Assembly: GCF_019655435.1 (NCBI RefSeq)
Contig: NZ_BPFH01000001.1
Span: 620,001 to 684,000 of the forward strand
DNA from: Jannaschia pagri
Lineage (GTDB): Bacteria > Pseudomonadota > Alphaproteobacteria > Rhodobacterales > Rhodobacteraceae
DNA: 64,000 nt
Reading direction: 5' to 3'
A model generated the notes under the pieces. The model searched no databases. It was not told the origin of the DNA and saw nothing but the letters and a program-made list of their open reading frames with translations. Positions 55,835 to 64,000 of this stretch are shown in pieces. Position 1 is the stretch's first letter, and each line of letters starts with the position of its first letter. The translations under genes were made by a program, and so were the position numbers.

Positions 55835-56266
55835 ATGTCAGCGTCTGATACCCCATCTGAAACGCGCGTTCTCTACAATGCGTCATGTCCGGTCTGTGCG
55901 TTTGAGATCGATCACTATCGCGCGAGGGCGGATCGCGACGCCCTGCCCCTGCGGTTTGATGACCTCAACGGTCCTGAGCTGGCGGCCTGGGGCTTGGATG
56001 CGGACACGGCTGCCAAGCGGTTGCACGTTTTGTCTAACGGGGAACTGCTGACGGGGTTGAATGCCTTCCGTGCCATTTGGCAGCAGATGCCGCGGATGCG
56101 GTGGCTTGCGACCTTAACCGGGTTTCGGGTTGTACACGGACCCCTGTCATGGGTGTATGACCGCGTCGGGGCGCCCCTGCTCTATCGGGCGCACAAGCGG
56201 CGGATGGCCAAGCGAAGGGACGCGGCATGTTCACAATCGAACACGAGTTCGACGCGACAATCGTAA
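55835..56266 (+). CDS. DCC-family thiol protein (DUF393)
   Basis: A 143-residue protein with the DCC motif: VLYNASCPVCAFEIDHYR, where CPVC is a CxxC redox pair (residues about 18-21). The DUF393 family is predicted to be a thioredoxin-like thiol-disulfide reductase. PLRFDDLNGPE and LLTGLNAFRAIW are also typical. The start at 55835 has GGAGG six bases before it. It overlaps the next small gene by 40 bases. Basic C-terminal tail. Confidence 0.85.
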   Translation: MSASDTPSETRVLYNASCPVCAFEIDHYRARADRDALPLRFDDLNGPELAAWGLDADTAAKRLHVLSNGELLTGLNAFRAIWQQMPRMRWLATLTGFRVVHGPLSWVYDRVGAPLLYRAHKRRMAKRRDAACSQSNTSSTRQS

Positions 56267-56463
56267 CGCTGGTGGACGAAGGGGAAGCCGATACGCCCCC
56301 AGCCGAAGACGTCACTGTGTCGGCCTTTGAGGAGTGTATCACACTCACGCAGGTAGACAGACGAACGGATCAGCCGGTGCAAATCACCCTGACCATGGGA
56401 CAGGTTCGCGATCTGCTGGTGGCCCTAGATTTGCCCGAGGGCGTGTATCGACGGGAAGACTAG
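56227..56463 (+). CDS. Conserved 78-residue protein, unknown
   Basis: A small acidic protein: FTIEHEFDATIVTLVDEGEA, then VTVSAFEECITLTQVD and QPVQITLTMGQVRDLLVALDLPEG. It looks like a mainly beta fold and has no signal, helix or known motif. It begins within the end of the DCC gene, so the two are likely co-expressed. Codon use is like its neighbours, which favours a real gene. Confidence 0.65.
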   Translation: MFTIEHEFDATIVTLVDEGEADTPPAEDVTVSAFEECITLTQVDRRTDQPVQITLTMGQVRDLLVALDLPEGVYRRED

Positions 56464-56507
56464 GCACCTGTGCCATCGCCCCGGTGCCAATGCGCCTATC
56501 CCGCAGA

Positions 56508-57470
56508 TTAGGCGGCGAGGCCCTTACTGCCGATATTCAAAAACTTCGCCCGCCGATCTTGGCGGATATCGTCGGGTTTTTGTCCGTCCAGGTCCGCCAG
56601 CATGGCCGAGATTGCCGCACCCACCGTATCGATGACCGCGCTCCGGTCCCGGTGAGCGCCGCCCACGGGTTCAGCGACAATGCGGTCAATAACCCCCAGC
56701 TTCAAAAGGTCTTGGGCCGTCAAGCGGAGGGCTTCGGCGGCCTCCCGCATCTTTTCGGCATCTTTCCAGAGAATTGACGCACATCCCTCCGGGGAAATGA
56801 CCGAGTAGATCGAATGCTCCAGCATCGCGACGCGATTTGCCGTCGCAAAGGCAACCGCTCCGCCCGAGCCTCCTTCCCCGATGATCACGCTCACCAAGGG
56901 CACACCAAGTCGAAGGCACGCCTGGGTGGCCCGGGCAATGGCCTCTGACTGGCCCCGCTCCTCCGCGCCCTTGCCGGGGTATGCGCCGGGCGTATCCACG
57001 AGCGTGACGACCGGCAGGCCAAATCGGTCGGCCAGGTCCATTAAACGGATGGCCTTTCGGTAGCCCTCGGGCCGCGCCATACCAAAGTTGCGTTCGATCC
57101 GCGTTCGTGTGTCGTTACCCTTTTCGTGACCGATTACCACCACCGCGCGGCCATCCAGGCGTGCAAGACCACCCATCACAGCATGGTCGTCGGCAAAATT
57201 CCGATCCCCTGCCAGGGGCGTAAAATCGGTGAACAAGGCCTCGATATAGTCTTTGCAGTGGGGGCGGTCCCCATGACGGGCGACCTGGGCCTTTTGCCAA
57301 GGGGTCAGCCCCTTGTACAATTGGGTAAGCATGTCCTGGGCCTTGGCATCCAAGGCCGCGGCCTCTTTTTCGATGTCCATTGTGTCATCGGCCCGCGCGA
57401 GGGCGCGCAGTTCTTCGGCCTTGCCTTCGATTTCCGACAATGGCTTTTCGAAATCTAGATACAACGTCAT
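56508..57470 (-). CDS. accA: Acetyl-CoA carboxylase carboxyltransferase, alpha subunit
   Basis: A 320-residue subunit that, with AccD, moves the carboxyl group from biotin to acetyl-CoA to start fatty-acid synthesis. The N-terminal helix pair ([16 protein letters not shown]) and the crotonase-like core ([38 protein letters not shown] and [17 protein letters not shown]) are clear. [12 protein letters not shown] is the late signature. Length fits (about 319). Convergent with the 78-residue gene. Confidence 0.97.
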   Translation of the reverse strand: MTLYLDFEKPLSEIEGKAEELRALARADDTMDIEKEAAALDAKAQDMLTQLYKGLTPWQKAQVARHGDRPHCKDYIEALFTDFTPLAGDRNFADDHAVMGGLARLDGRAVVVIGHEKGNDTRTRIERNFGMARPEGYRKAIRLMDLADRFGLPVVTLVDTPGAYPGKGAEERGQSEAIARATQACLRLGVPLVSVIIGEGGSGGAVAFATANRVAMLEHSIYSVISPEGCASILWKDAEKMREAAEALRLTAQDLLKLGVIDRIVAEPVGGAHRDRSAVIDTVGAAISAMLADLDGQKPDDIRQDRRAKFLNIGSKGLAA

Positions 57471-57542
57471 GGCCTGCTTCCCCTCGATCTTGGCCTCATA
57501 TGGCCAGGGACAGCGGGCGATGCAACACGACGCGGGTGCCGG

Positions 57543-58757
57543 TCAGATCGTATCGTAGCCTCGGTCGGACAGGCGGCGGTCCACTTCGCAGGCCTCCAGC
57601 AGACGGTCCGCAGTTTGAAACAGACGCGTGGTCGTGGCACCGGCCCGGTGGGACGTGTCCTCGTCACTGTCGGGCGATGTCTGCCACCGCTCCGCCCATC
57701 GCGCGCCAAGGAGGCCCGACGTCAACCCCAGGTCCGAAGAGAGGCTGCTAAAGGTGGGGATCGTCGCATAGGAGCATGTGGAGACACGTGGAATCAGCCG
57801 AACGGCCATCATGCCGGGGACCGCGAACCGACGCAGCGTGATCCTGTCACGCAGTTCTGCGGAGAGGGCCGCAACACTATCGGGCGTCTGTCGTGGGAGG
57901 TAGATCAGAACCAGATCGTTCTCTAGTCGGCCAATTGTGGCGCCCTCGGGCAGTATGTCCATCAGGAAGCGCCCCAGATCCGCCAGGATACTAAACTCAG
58001 CCGTTCCCCCCCAAAGGCCAAGGCGTAAGCCTCGACCCGGCAGGCGGAGCCCCAGCACCGTGACCCCCCTGCGATAATGACCGGCCACTTCGGCGGCTGC
58101 GAGACTGCGGGCAAGCGCTTCGGGCGGCGGCAGAAGGCTGTTCAATTCCATGGCCTTGGCCCCGCGCGCCCGTGCGTCCCCCGCGCTGCGCAGACGATGA
58201 CGTTCCAAGGCCCAAGCCAGCGGCGGGATCACAAGGACATAACAGGGCACAAGGATGGGCGCCGCCATTTTCAAATACCAGAGGGCCATATGCCCCGGAA
58301 GCATGACCACGGCAGAGAGTTGGAGACAGGCAAGCCCAGCCAAACCGAGCATGGCGCGCGCCCCCCGCCGTGTCCTGCCGCGGGTCAAATAGGTCCACAA
58401 CAGACCTGACGTTCCCGCGATCATGATCGCAAGAACGCCGGGGACCCATCCGATGCCACCGATGCCCAGACGGGCGGTCGCGGCAATGATCATTGCAATG
58501 ACCGTCGCGCGCAGACCCAGAAAAGCACCGGCCAGCACGAGGGGAACAGTCCGAAGATCAACGATGATTCCCGGGATCGGCTCCATCGGGACGTGCATTT
58601 GCGCCACAGCCACGGCGCCGAATAGCCCACCCAAGACTTGGGGAGCCAGGGATGTGCCGGGCAAGGCGCGACGGATTACGCCATAGCCCAACACAAGGAT
58701 TGAAAGCACCGCGATGGACACCGCGAAGCTGAAGAGAACGTCTGGCGTGACCGGCAT
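57543..58757 (-). CDS. 5TMR-LYT membrane sensor with degenerate GGDEF domain
   Basis: A 404-residue protein. The first half (about 1-185) has five to six membrane helices in the 5TMR-LYT pattern (IPGIIVDLRTVPLVLAGAFLG, then ATARLGIGGIGWVPGV). The second half (about 215-400) resembles a GGDEF domain: VTVLGLRLPGRGL, then GTAEFSILADLGRFLMDILP, then GRLENDLVLIYLP in place of the usual RxGGDEFxxxL, ending with TADRLLEACEVDRRLSDRG like the ADxALYxAKxxGR tail. The catalytic signature is gone, so cyclic-di-GMP synthesis is unlikely; a binding or inhibitory role is possible. GGAGG ribosome-binding site. Confidence 0.72.
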   Translation of the reverse strand: MPVTPDVLFSFAVSIAVLSILVLGYGVIRRALPGTSLAPQVLGGLFGAVAVAQMHVPMEPIPGIIVDLRTVPLVLAGAFLGLRATVIAMIIAATARLGIGGIGWVPGVLAIMIAGTSGLLWTYLTRGRTRRGARAMLGLAGLACLQLSAVVMLPGHMALWYLKMAAPILVPCYVLVIPPLAWALERHRLRSAGDARARGAKAMELNSLLPPPEALARSLAAAEVAGHYRRGVTVLGLRLPGRGLRLGLWGGTAEFSILADLGRFLMDILPEGATIGRLENDLVLIYLPRQTPDSVAALSAELRDRITLRRFAVPGMMAVRLIPRVSTCSYATIPTFSSLSSDLGLTSGLLGARWAERWQTSPDSDEDTSHRAGATTTRLFQTADRLLEACEVDRRLSDRGYDTI

Positions 58758-58829
58758 GGAAACCTCCGACCGAGATGTCGCTGCCAGATGGTCTAGCTTA
58801 GCCTCGCCTCATATCTGAGGCATAAGTGC

Positions 58830-59795
58830 TTAGGACTTTCCGCTAATTAGCTCTGCCTGCCGCACGATGACCTCCGCCTGCTTGATTGAGGCGATGTCGA
58901 CGAGACGACCCTTGTAGACCGTGGCACCCGCATTGTTGGCCTTGGCCTCTTCCATGGCGGCGAGGATTTCACGTGCCTCTGCGACCTTTTCGTCGGAAGG
59001 GGTAAAGACTTCGTTGGCAAGGGCGATTTGCTTGGGGTGAATCGCCCATTTGCCGACCATGCCCAACACGGCGGACCGGCGCGCCTGGGCACGGTAGCCC
59101 TCGTCATCGCTGAAATCGCCGAAGGGGCCGTCCACGGGCAAAACACCGTGGGTCCGGCAGGCTGCGACGATCGCCGTCTGCGCCCAGTGCCACGGGTCGG
59201 ACATGTGGCGCGCCCCATCGGGGGCCAGCATGTAGTAGTCTTCCTGCGTGCCGCCGATGCCCGTCGTCTGCATCCCCATGGAGGCCGCAAAGTCAGCGGC
59301 ACCCAGCGACATGGCGACCATGCGCGGCGATGCGGCGGCAATCGCCTCCACATGAGCGATGCCAGCCGCGGATTCGATGATGACCTCAAAGCCGATCTTT
59401 TTGGTGCGGCCCTTGGCGGCCTCGACCGCTGTGACCAGAGCGTCGACCGCATAGATATCCTCGGCGCAGCCAACCTTGGGGATCATGATCTGGTCCAGGC
59501 GTTCGTCGGCCTGCTCCAGCAGATCAACGACGTCGCGGTACCAATAGGGCGTGTCCAGCGAGTTAATCCGCACCGACAGCGTCTTGGTGCCCCAATCGTG
59601 GGCGCCGATGGCCTCGATCACGTTGGCACGGGCCATATCCTTGTCCGTGGGCGCAACCGAATCTTCCAGGTCGAGGTTGATGACGTCCGCCGCGCTCGCC
59701 GCCATCTTGGCGAACAGTTTGGTGTTGGAGCCCGGTCCAAACAACTGACAACGGTTGGGACGGGCAGGAGGCGTGGGTTGCAGACGGAAGCTCAT
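58830..59795 (-). CDS. mcl1: Malyl-CoA/beta-methylmalyl-CoA lyase
   Basis: A 321-residue CitE-like lyase. It cleaves L-malyl-CoA and beta-methylmalyl-CoA to acetyl- or propionyl-CoA plus glyoxylate in the ethylmalonyl-CoA pathway of acetate assimilation. Metal-binding motifs INLDLEDSVAPTDKD, EVIIESAAGIAHVE and SLGAADFAASMGMQ are present, with GTQEDYYMLAPDGARHMSDPWHW, typical of Mcl1 over CitE. GKWAIHPKQIALANEVFTPS closes the core. GGAGAG precedes the ATG. It needs other pathway genes, which are not in this window. Confidence 0.9.
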   Translation of the reverse strand: MSFRLQPTPPARPNRCQLFGPGSNTKLFAKMAASAADVINLDLEDSVAPTDKDMARANVIEAIGAHDWGTKTLSVRINSLDTPYWYRDVVDLLEQADERLDQIMIPKVGCAEDIYAVDALVTAVEAAKGRTKKIGFEVIIESAAGIAHVEAIAAASPRMVAMSLGAADFAASMGMQTTGIGGTQEDYYMLAPDGARHMSDPWHWAQTAIVAACRTHGVLPVDGPFGDFSDDEGYRAQARRSAVLGMVGKWAIHPKQIALANEVFTPSDEKVAEAREILAAMEEAKANNAGATVYKGRLVDIASIKQAEVIVRQAELISGKS

Positions 59796-59892
59796 GGTCT
59801 CTCCGAGTAAGGATGTTGCGCAATGCTCAAGTCAGGCGCTACATTCTGTCTCGGATGATTGCAAGCGCCGCGGCGCAGCATGGGACCGATGC

Positions 59893-60435
59893 TTACTCCG
59901 CGAGGGCTGCACGCAACAGGGCCATGGTCTCAGGGGCGGCCCAGTCCGCCTCTCCGGCCAATTGTGCAATAACCGCGCCTTGCCGGTTTAGGATAAAGGT
60001 GTGGGGCAGCCCGCGCACCCCCATGGATTTGGCCAACTCCGCCCCTGCATCCAAGTGCAACGGCAGAGACGTAATGCCCGCGTCTTGCCAGAACCGCTTC
60101 ATCTGCATGGGGTTGTGGCGGCCGAAAGCGACTGTGACGACTTCCACGCCGTCGTCCTCCATCGCGTCCTGCAGGGCTTGCAGCGATGGCATCTCGGCCC
60201 GGCAAGGCGCGCACCAGGTGGCCCAGAAGTTCAGGACGACCACGTCCCCGGCGTAATCCGACAACCGTCCACGGGTGCTATCGGCCTGGGCAAATGTCTC
60301 GACACTGGGCCGCCAAGGGTCATCGATTTGCATCTTGGCCATCGTCCCCGTCAGCAACGCCGGGTCGAGCGCCGCCGCAGGGGTGGCGAGTGTCACGGCC
60401 AGGCCGTATAGCCCAAAGGCAAGAGAACGCAGCAT
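59893..60435 (-). CDS. tlpA: TlpA-like periplasmic thiol-disulfide oxidoreductase
   Basis: A 180-residue thioredoxin-fold protein with a signal or anchor segment at residues 1-22 ([20 protein letters not shown]). The active site WCAPC is in [20 protein letters not shown] near residues 70-85. The cis-Pro loop is in [15 protein letters not shown]. It likely reduces cysteines of cytochromes or copper chaperones in the periplasm. Its start is only 13 bases from the argH start on the other strand, so the promoters must overlap or lie inside the opposite gene. Confidence 0.88.
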   Translation of the reverse strand: MLRSLAFGLYGLAVTLATPAAALDPALLTGTMAKMQIDDPWRPSVETFAQADSTRGRLSDYAGDVVVLNFWATWCAPCRAEMPSLQALQDAMEDDGVEVVTVAFGRHNPMQMKRFWQDAGITSLPLHLDAGAELAKSMGVRGLPHTFILNRQGAVIAQLAGEADWAAPETMALLRAALAE

Positions 60436-60448
60436 GATCGAGGGTCCG

Positions 60449-61837
60449 ATGTCCAAGTCTTCCAACGCCATGTGGGGTGGCCGCTTTGCAGAAGGGCCCG
60501 ACGCCATCATGGAGGCGATCAACGCCTCCATCGGCTTCGACCGTCGCATGGCCAAGCAGGACATCGAAGGGTCGCGGGCCCATGCCGCGATGCTCGCCGC
60601 CACAGGCATCGTGACAGCTAGCGATGCCGAAGCCATCCGGGAAGGCCTTCTCACGGTCTTGTCAGAGATCGAGGGCGGGACGTTCGAATACTCCACCGCG
60701 CTGGAAGACATCCACATGAACGTCGAGGCGCGCCTGACCGAAATCATCGGCGCCCCCGCAGGCCGCCTGCACACCGCGCGGTCGCGCAACGACCAAGTGG
60801 CACTCGACTTCCGCATGTGGGTCCGGGACCAGGCCGATGCGGCCATCGACGCCCTGCCCCGCCTAATGACGGCCTTGGTCGAACAGGCCGAGGCGGGCGC
60901 CGATTGGGTCATGCCCGGCTTCACCCACCTTCAAACGGCGCAGCCTGTGACCTGGGGCCACCACATGCTAGCCTACGTCGAGATGTTTGGTCGCGATCTG
61001 AGCCGGTTCCAGGACGCGCGCCGCCGCATGAACGAATGCCCCCTTGGCACCGCGGCCCTGGCCGGGACCAGCTTCCCCATCGACCGCGACATGACGGCGG
61101 AGGCCCTGGGCTTCGACCGCCCGGCGGCCAACTCGCTCGACGCCGTGTCAGACCGTGATTTCGCCCTGGAATTCCTCTCCGCCGCCTCGATCTGCGCCAT
61201 GCACCTGAGCCGCCTCGCCGAGGAGCTTGTGATCTGGTCCAGCGCCCAGTTCCGCTTCGTGCGCCTGTCGGACCGCTGGTCCACCGGGTCCAGCATCATG
61301 CCGCAAAAGCGTAACCCCGACGCCGCAGAATTGCTGCGCGCAAAGATCGGGCGGATCCTGGGCGCCCAGGTTGCATTGCTCACCGTGATGAAGGGGCTAC
61401 CGCTCACCTACTCCAAGGACATGCAAGAAGACAAAGAACAGGTCTTTGACGCCGCCGACAGTTTGATGCTGGCGCTGGCGGCAATGACCGGGATGGTGGG
61501 TGACATGGTGGCCCAGAAGGACAGTCTGGAGGCCGCCGCCTCCTCGGGGTTCTCAACTGCGACGGACTTGGCCGATTGGCTGGTCCGGGCGCTCGACCTG
61601 CCCTTCCGCGAGGCGCACCATGTGACGGGCGCGCTGGTCAAAATGGCGGAGGACGGCGGCATCGACCTTTCCGATCTGACCTTAAAACAGATGCAAGATG
61701 TGCACGAAGCCATTACGTCTGACGTGTTCGAGGTTCTTGGTGTTCATAAGTCCGTCGCCTCTCGCACGTCTTATGGCGGGACGGCCCCTGATAATGTGCG
61801 TGCCCAAGCGGCACGCTGGAGAAAGGTCCTATCATGA
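60449..61837 (+). CDS. argH: Argininosuccinate lyase
   Basis: A 462-residue enzyme that splits argininosuccinate to arginine and fumarate, the last step of arginine synthesis. Family motifs: [40 protein letters not shown], and the signature [20 protein letters not shown]. Length is normal (about 460). ATG at 60449 with GAGGG before it; an in-frame ATG five codons earlier would overlap tlpA. Its stop overlaps the ATG of the small lipoprotein gene. Confidence 0.98.
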   Translation: MSKSSNAMWGGRFAEGPDAIMEAINASIGFDRRMAKQDIEGSRAHAAMLAATGIVTASDAEAIREGLLTVLSEIEGGTFEYSTALEDIHMNVEARLTEIIGAPAGRLHTARSRNDQVALDFRMWVRDQADAAIDALPRLMTALVEQAEAGADWVMPGFTHLQTAQPVTWGHHMLAYVEMFGRDLSRFQDARRRMNECPLGTAALAGTSFPIDRDMTAEALGFDRPAANSLDAVSDRDFALEFLSAASICAMHLSRLAEELVIWSSAQFRFVRLSDRWSTGSSIMPQKRNPDAAELLRAKIGRILGAQVALLTVMKGLPLTYSKDMQEDKEQVFDAADSLMLALAAMTGMVGDMVAQKDSLEAAASSGFSTATDLADWLVRALDLPFREAHHVTGALVKMAEDGGIDLSDLTLKQMQDVHEAITSDVFEVLGVHKSVASRTSYGGTAPDNVRAQAARWRKVLS

Positions 61838-61983
61838 AACGCTTTATCTTGCCCCTGGTCCTGCTGAGCCTCGCCGCCTGCGGTGTTGACGGAGAGCCCG
61901 TTGCCCCAGCCGAGGCGGAGGCCACATCGACGGGTATCTCATTGACCGGCTCCGCCAGCTTAGGGGTCGGCGGCACGCTCTGA
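61834..61983 (+). CDS. Small lipoprotein coupled to argH
   Basis: A 49-residue lipoprotein. It starts [16 protein letters not shown], in which LSLAAC is the lipobox with Cys16 as the acylated residue, and ends with a Gly/Ser-rich stretch ([12 protein letters not shown]). The ATG overlaps the argH stop (ATGA) and AAAGG lies upstream, so it is translated with argH. I recognise no domain. Similar short lipoproteins after argH occur in related bacteria as far as I recall. A strong terminator follows. Confidence 0.75.
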   Translation: MKRFILPLVLLSLAACGVDGEPVAPAEAEATSTGISLTGSASLGVGGTL

Positions 61984-61999
61984 GCGGTAACACATGCGC

Positions 62000-62036
62000 G
62001 GGCGACGACCGAACACTGCCGGTCGTCGCCCTTTTT
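62000..62036 (+). terminator. Rho-independent terminator after argH and the lipoprotein gene
   Basis: Perfect 12-base stem GGGCGACGACCG/CGGTCGTCGCCC with an eight-base loop, followed by TTTTT (62032-62036). Confidence 0.92.
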
Positions 62037-62157
62037 CTGCCCACCCGGAAGGTTTTCTGCGCTTTCCCCTTGATCCGCCCGGACAGCCCCTGTCTGATAG
62101 TGGGTGAGCGACCGAAGACCGCGCGATGACCGTCGCGCTTGCCGGAGCAGTGTTCCG

Positions 62158-62781
62158 ATGAAATCTATTCTGCTGGGATCCGTTGGGTTCCTTGCCGATA
62201 CGGCTGCGCTCAGGGCACAGGCGTTCCGCGACGCGTTTCGTGAGCATGGCCTGATCTTTCAGGCCTCAAGCCCCGCCTATATCGAACGGCTTGCCGGTCT
62301 GGCGACACCAAACGGACTGTCTCGCAACGTCGATGTCGGAAGCGTGTTGAACGCGCGCAACCATTTCTTTTCAAAGGCGCTTTCGGATGGCCCCCTCCGT
62401 CCCCATCCGGGGTTGAAGGGTCTGATCACGGCGGCCAACGAGGGAAATGTGGCCTTGGGCATCGTGGTAACGACACCGTCATCTTGGTTGCAGGCGGTGT
62501 TCAAGGGGCTGTCTTTGTCGCCCGAGATTTTCGACACGATTGTGACAGCCGATCACGTGACCGCGCCGAAGCCCGCGCCCGATGCCTTCTATTTGGCCTC
62601 CGCAATGCTGGCCACGGCGCCCGAAGATTGCTTGGCCATCGAAGACACGCCCGCCGGTGTCAGCGCGGCCCGCGCAACGGGGATGCAGGTCATGGATCTG
62701 TCCGTCCTGGCGCCGACAAAACCCGACCCATTGGGTGCGCTATGCCAACGACTCGGGGAACAGCGGGCCGCGCGGGTATGA
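62158..62781 (+). CDS. HAD-like protein without the catalytic aspartates
   Basis: A 207-residue protein with the fold and order of the beta-phosphoglucomutase/CbbY branch of HAD phosphatases. Motif I, normally DxDG, is LLGSVGFLADT at residues 5-15: the two aspartates are Gly7 and Val9. Motif II (IVVTTPSS), the motif III Lys (APKPAPDAF) and motif IV (CLAIEDTPAGVSAA) are kept. Without the nucleophile it should not be a phosphatase by the normal mechanism. Family conservation of this change in the clade is only my recollection. The start at 62158 has a distant GGAG (about 11 bases). Confidence 0.78.
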   Translation: MKSILLGSVGFLADTAALRAQAFRDAFREHGLIFQASSPAYIERLAGLATPNGLSRNVDVGSVLNARNHFFSKALSDGPLRPHPGLKGLITAANEGNVALGIVVTTPSSWLQAVFKGLSLSPEIFDTIVTADHVTAPKPAPDAFYLASAMLATAPEDCLAIEDTPAGVSAARATGMQVMDLSVLAPTKPDPLGALCQRLGEQRAARV

Positions 62782-62886
62782 TCTGCGGTTAAGTCGTCCG
62801 AGGATTGTTGCGCGCATGCGCACGGACTCCTAGACTCACGGAAACGAGAGCAGCAGCGCGCGTGACCGGCGCGCCAGGAGAGACCC

Positions 62887-63357
62887 TTGGAAAAGATTCC
62901 GATGACGCCGCGCGGCCTGTCCGCACTGGAAACCGAATTGAAGCAACTGAAGTCGGTCGAACGCCCCGCCATCATTCGTGCCATCGCCGAAGCGCGCGAG
63001 CATGGTGACCTGTCGGAGAACGCGGAATACCACTCTGCCCGCGAAAAGCAGTCCTTTATCGAAGGGCGGATCAAGGAGTTGGAAGGGCTGATTTCCCTCG
63101 CGACGGTGATTGACCCAGCTACCCTGTCGGGCGCGATCAAGTTTGGCGCGACCGTGACCCTGGTCGACGAGGACACCGAGGAAGAAAAGACCTATCAGAT
63201 CGTCGGCGAACAGGAGGCCGACATCGAGAACGGCCTTTTGAACATCAAGTCCCCGCTCGCCCGCGCGCTGATTGGCAAGGAAGAAGGCGACTCCGTCGAA
63301 GTTCGCACGCCGGGTGGGACGCGCGACTACGAAGTCACAGCCGTCCTCTACAAGTAG
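62887..63357 (+). CDS. greA: Transcript cleavage factor GreA
   Basis: A 156-residue factor that restarts backtracked RNA polymerase by stimulating cleavage of the 3' RNA end. The N-terminal coiled coil ([22 protein letters not shown]) holds the tip acidic residues in [19 protein letters not shown]. The C-terminal FKBP-like domain is seen in [21 protein letters not shown] and [18 protein letters not shown]. The start is a TTG with AGGAGA six bases upstream. The gene after it starts eight bases past the stop. Confidence 0.97.
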   Translation: MEKIPMTPRGLSALETELKQLKSVERPAIIRAIAEAREHGDLSENAEYHSAREKQSFIEGRIKELEGLISLATVIDPATLSGAIKFGATVTLVDEDTEEEKTYQIVGEQEADIENGLLNIKSPLARALIGKEEGDSVEVRTPGGTRDYEVTAVLYK

Positions 63358-63365
63358 GCGCCAAG

Positions 63366-64000
63366 GTGTCTGACGGTCCACAGGTTATACCGCCAAAGCG
63401 CCCCGGACTGGCCGCCGGGGACATGGCACCTGCGGTCCGCCCAACGCTGTCCACCTCGCCAAAAGGCGCCATCGCCACCACCGAGATTGCCTGCGTGGTG
63501 CTCAGCTTTCTGTGGCTTGGGTTGGTGGGGTGGTTCTTTCTGACGCTAGACCCCGTGCAAGCGCGGGTGTCTGCCAGCGACCCGCTCGGCTTCATGATGA
63601 CAATCCTTGGCGTTTTCCTGCCGGTCGCGCTCATTTGGGTCGCCGCCGCAGCGGCGCGTACGGCCCGCACCATGCGCGAGGAAAGCGCGCGTTTGCAGGC
63701 CGCCATCGATGCCATGCGCCTATCCTACGTGGATCAGCAACAACTGTCCGGCCTATCCCTGAAGCGGTCGATGGAAGAGAAGATCGACGCCGTAGCAAAG
63801 GCGCAGGCAGTCCTCGGCGCGGAGGTGGCTGGCCTGCATCAGGACAAGGCGCCCCCAGAACGCGTACTCACAGCACCCGTGCGTCCGACGCCTGAACCGC
63901 AACCTGGCTTGGCCCTGGGGCAAGTCCCGGAAGACGGCGACCCCCTGCCGCCCGATGACTTCATCCGTGCCTTGAACTTCCCGGAAAACGAACGGGACAC
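63366..64000 (+). CDS. Membrane protein with coiled coil, unknown, cut by the window end
   Basis: The frame begins at a GTG (63366) eight bases after greA and stays open to the last base, so the C-terminus is missing; 211 residues are visible. Two membrane helices lie near residues 43-65 and 79-100 (IACVVLSFLWLGLVGWFFLTL, then LGFMMTILGVFLPVALIWVA). They are followed by a coiled coil (TMREESARLQAAIDAMRLSY, then MEEKIDAVAKAQAVLGAEV) and a Pro-rich stretch. No family recognised. It probably shares a transcript with greA. Confidence 0.65.
   Translation, partial: MSDGPQVIPPKRPGLAAGDMAPAVRPTLSTSPKGAIATTEIACVVLSFLWLGLVGWFFLTLDPVQARVSASDPLGFMMTILGVFLPVALIWVAAAAARTARTMREESARLQAAIDAMRLSYVDQQQLSGLSLKRSMEEKIDAVAKAQAVLGAEVAGLHQDKAPPERVLTAPVRPTPEPQPGLALGQVPEDGDPLPPDDFIRALNFPENERD

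Overview
The window is ordinary core chromosome of a high-GC alphaproteobacterium, most likely Rhodobacteraceae/Roseobacteraceae. The basis is a GcrA cell-cycle regulator, a full tol-pal cluster, a phosphatidylcholine synthase, malyl-CoA lyase of the ethylmalonyl-CoA pathway, a porphobilinogen synthase without the zinc cysteines, and small families typical of that clade (DUF1127, DUF6455). I saw no tRNA, rRNA, CRISPR array, prophage or intact insertion sequence.

Layout. 1-5063: the 3' end of a molybdenum formate dehydrogenase alpha subunit, an MFS transporter, msrA, and a lone TenA-like gene flanked by about 0.5 kb of non-coding DNA on each side. 5064-13758: hemB, a small membrane protein, mfd, and a leftward run with an AMP-dependent ligase, a FrnE-like oxidoreductase and a Bcr/CflA-type exporter. 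13956-17526: a small secreted protein, ruvC-ruvA-ruvB and a DUF1127 protein. 17767-29864: prmA on the minus strand, then a long rightward envelope block: a 210-residue unknown, ybgC, a TagO/VasI-like secreted protein, tolQ, tolR, tolA, a free-standing second TolA C-terminal domain, tolB, pal, cpoB, tilS and ftsH. 30028-34013: a MOSC protein, a 26-codon membrane peptide, and folate one-carbon genes (fhs, folD) around a chorismate mutase. 34055-42258: a hydrolase, small membrane proteins, cobT/cobS, a TerB-DnaJ protein, an EEP-family nuclease, pcs, and an epimerase/DoxX/DUF2269 module whose last gene carries an in-frame TGA. 42245-47816: a P460-type cytochrome, argD, argF, an EamA transporter, a serine hydrolase coupled to an orphan ABC-2 permease. 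47952-53847: gcrA, pssA-psd, an AsmA-like giant, rimO. 53895-64000: DUF6455, an esterase, an M48 lipoprotein, a DCC protein, accA, a 5TM receptor with a degenerate GGDEF domain, mcl1, tlpA, argH with a coupled small lipoprotein, a HAD protein lacking its catalytic aspartates, greA, and a membrane protein cut by the window end.

How the genes fit together. Cell-envelope upkeep dominates: Tol-Pal, CpoB, FtsH, AsmA-like, M48 lipoprotein, and three phospholipid enzymes (Pcs, PssA, Psd) that together allow both PC and PE. One-carbon metabolism (formate dehydrogenase, Fhs, FolD) and acetyl-CoA assimilation (malyl-CoA lyase) suggest a cell able to handle formate and C2 compounds. ArgD, ArgF and ArgH give three arginine-synthesis steps.

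The most unusual items are the soluble TolA-C-domain paralogue inside the tol operon, a five-copy intergenic repeat with a fixed leader plus GC hairpin that mostly sits just after stop codons, the 26-residue peptide with its own consensus-like promoter, the HAD pseudoenzyme, and the TGA-interrupted DUF2269 gene. All calls come from reading the sequence; no database search was run.
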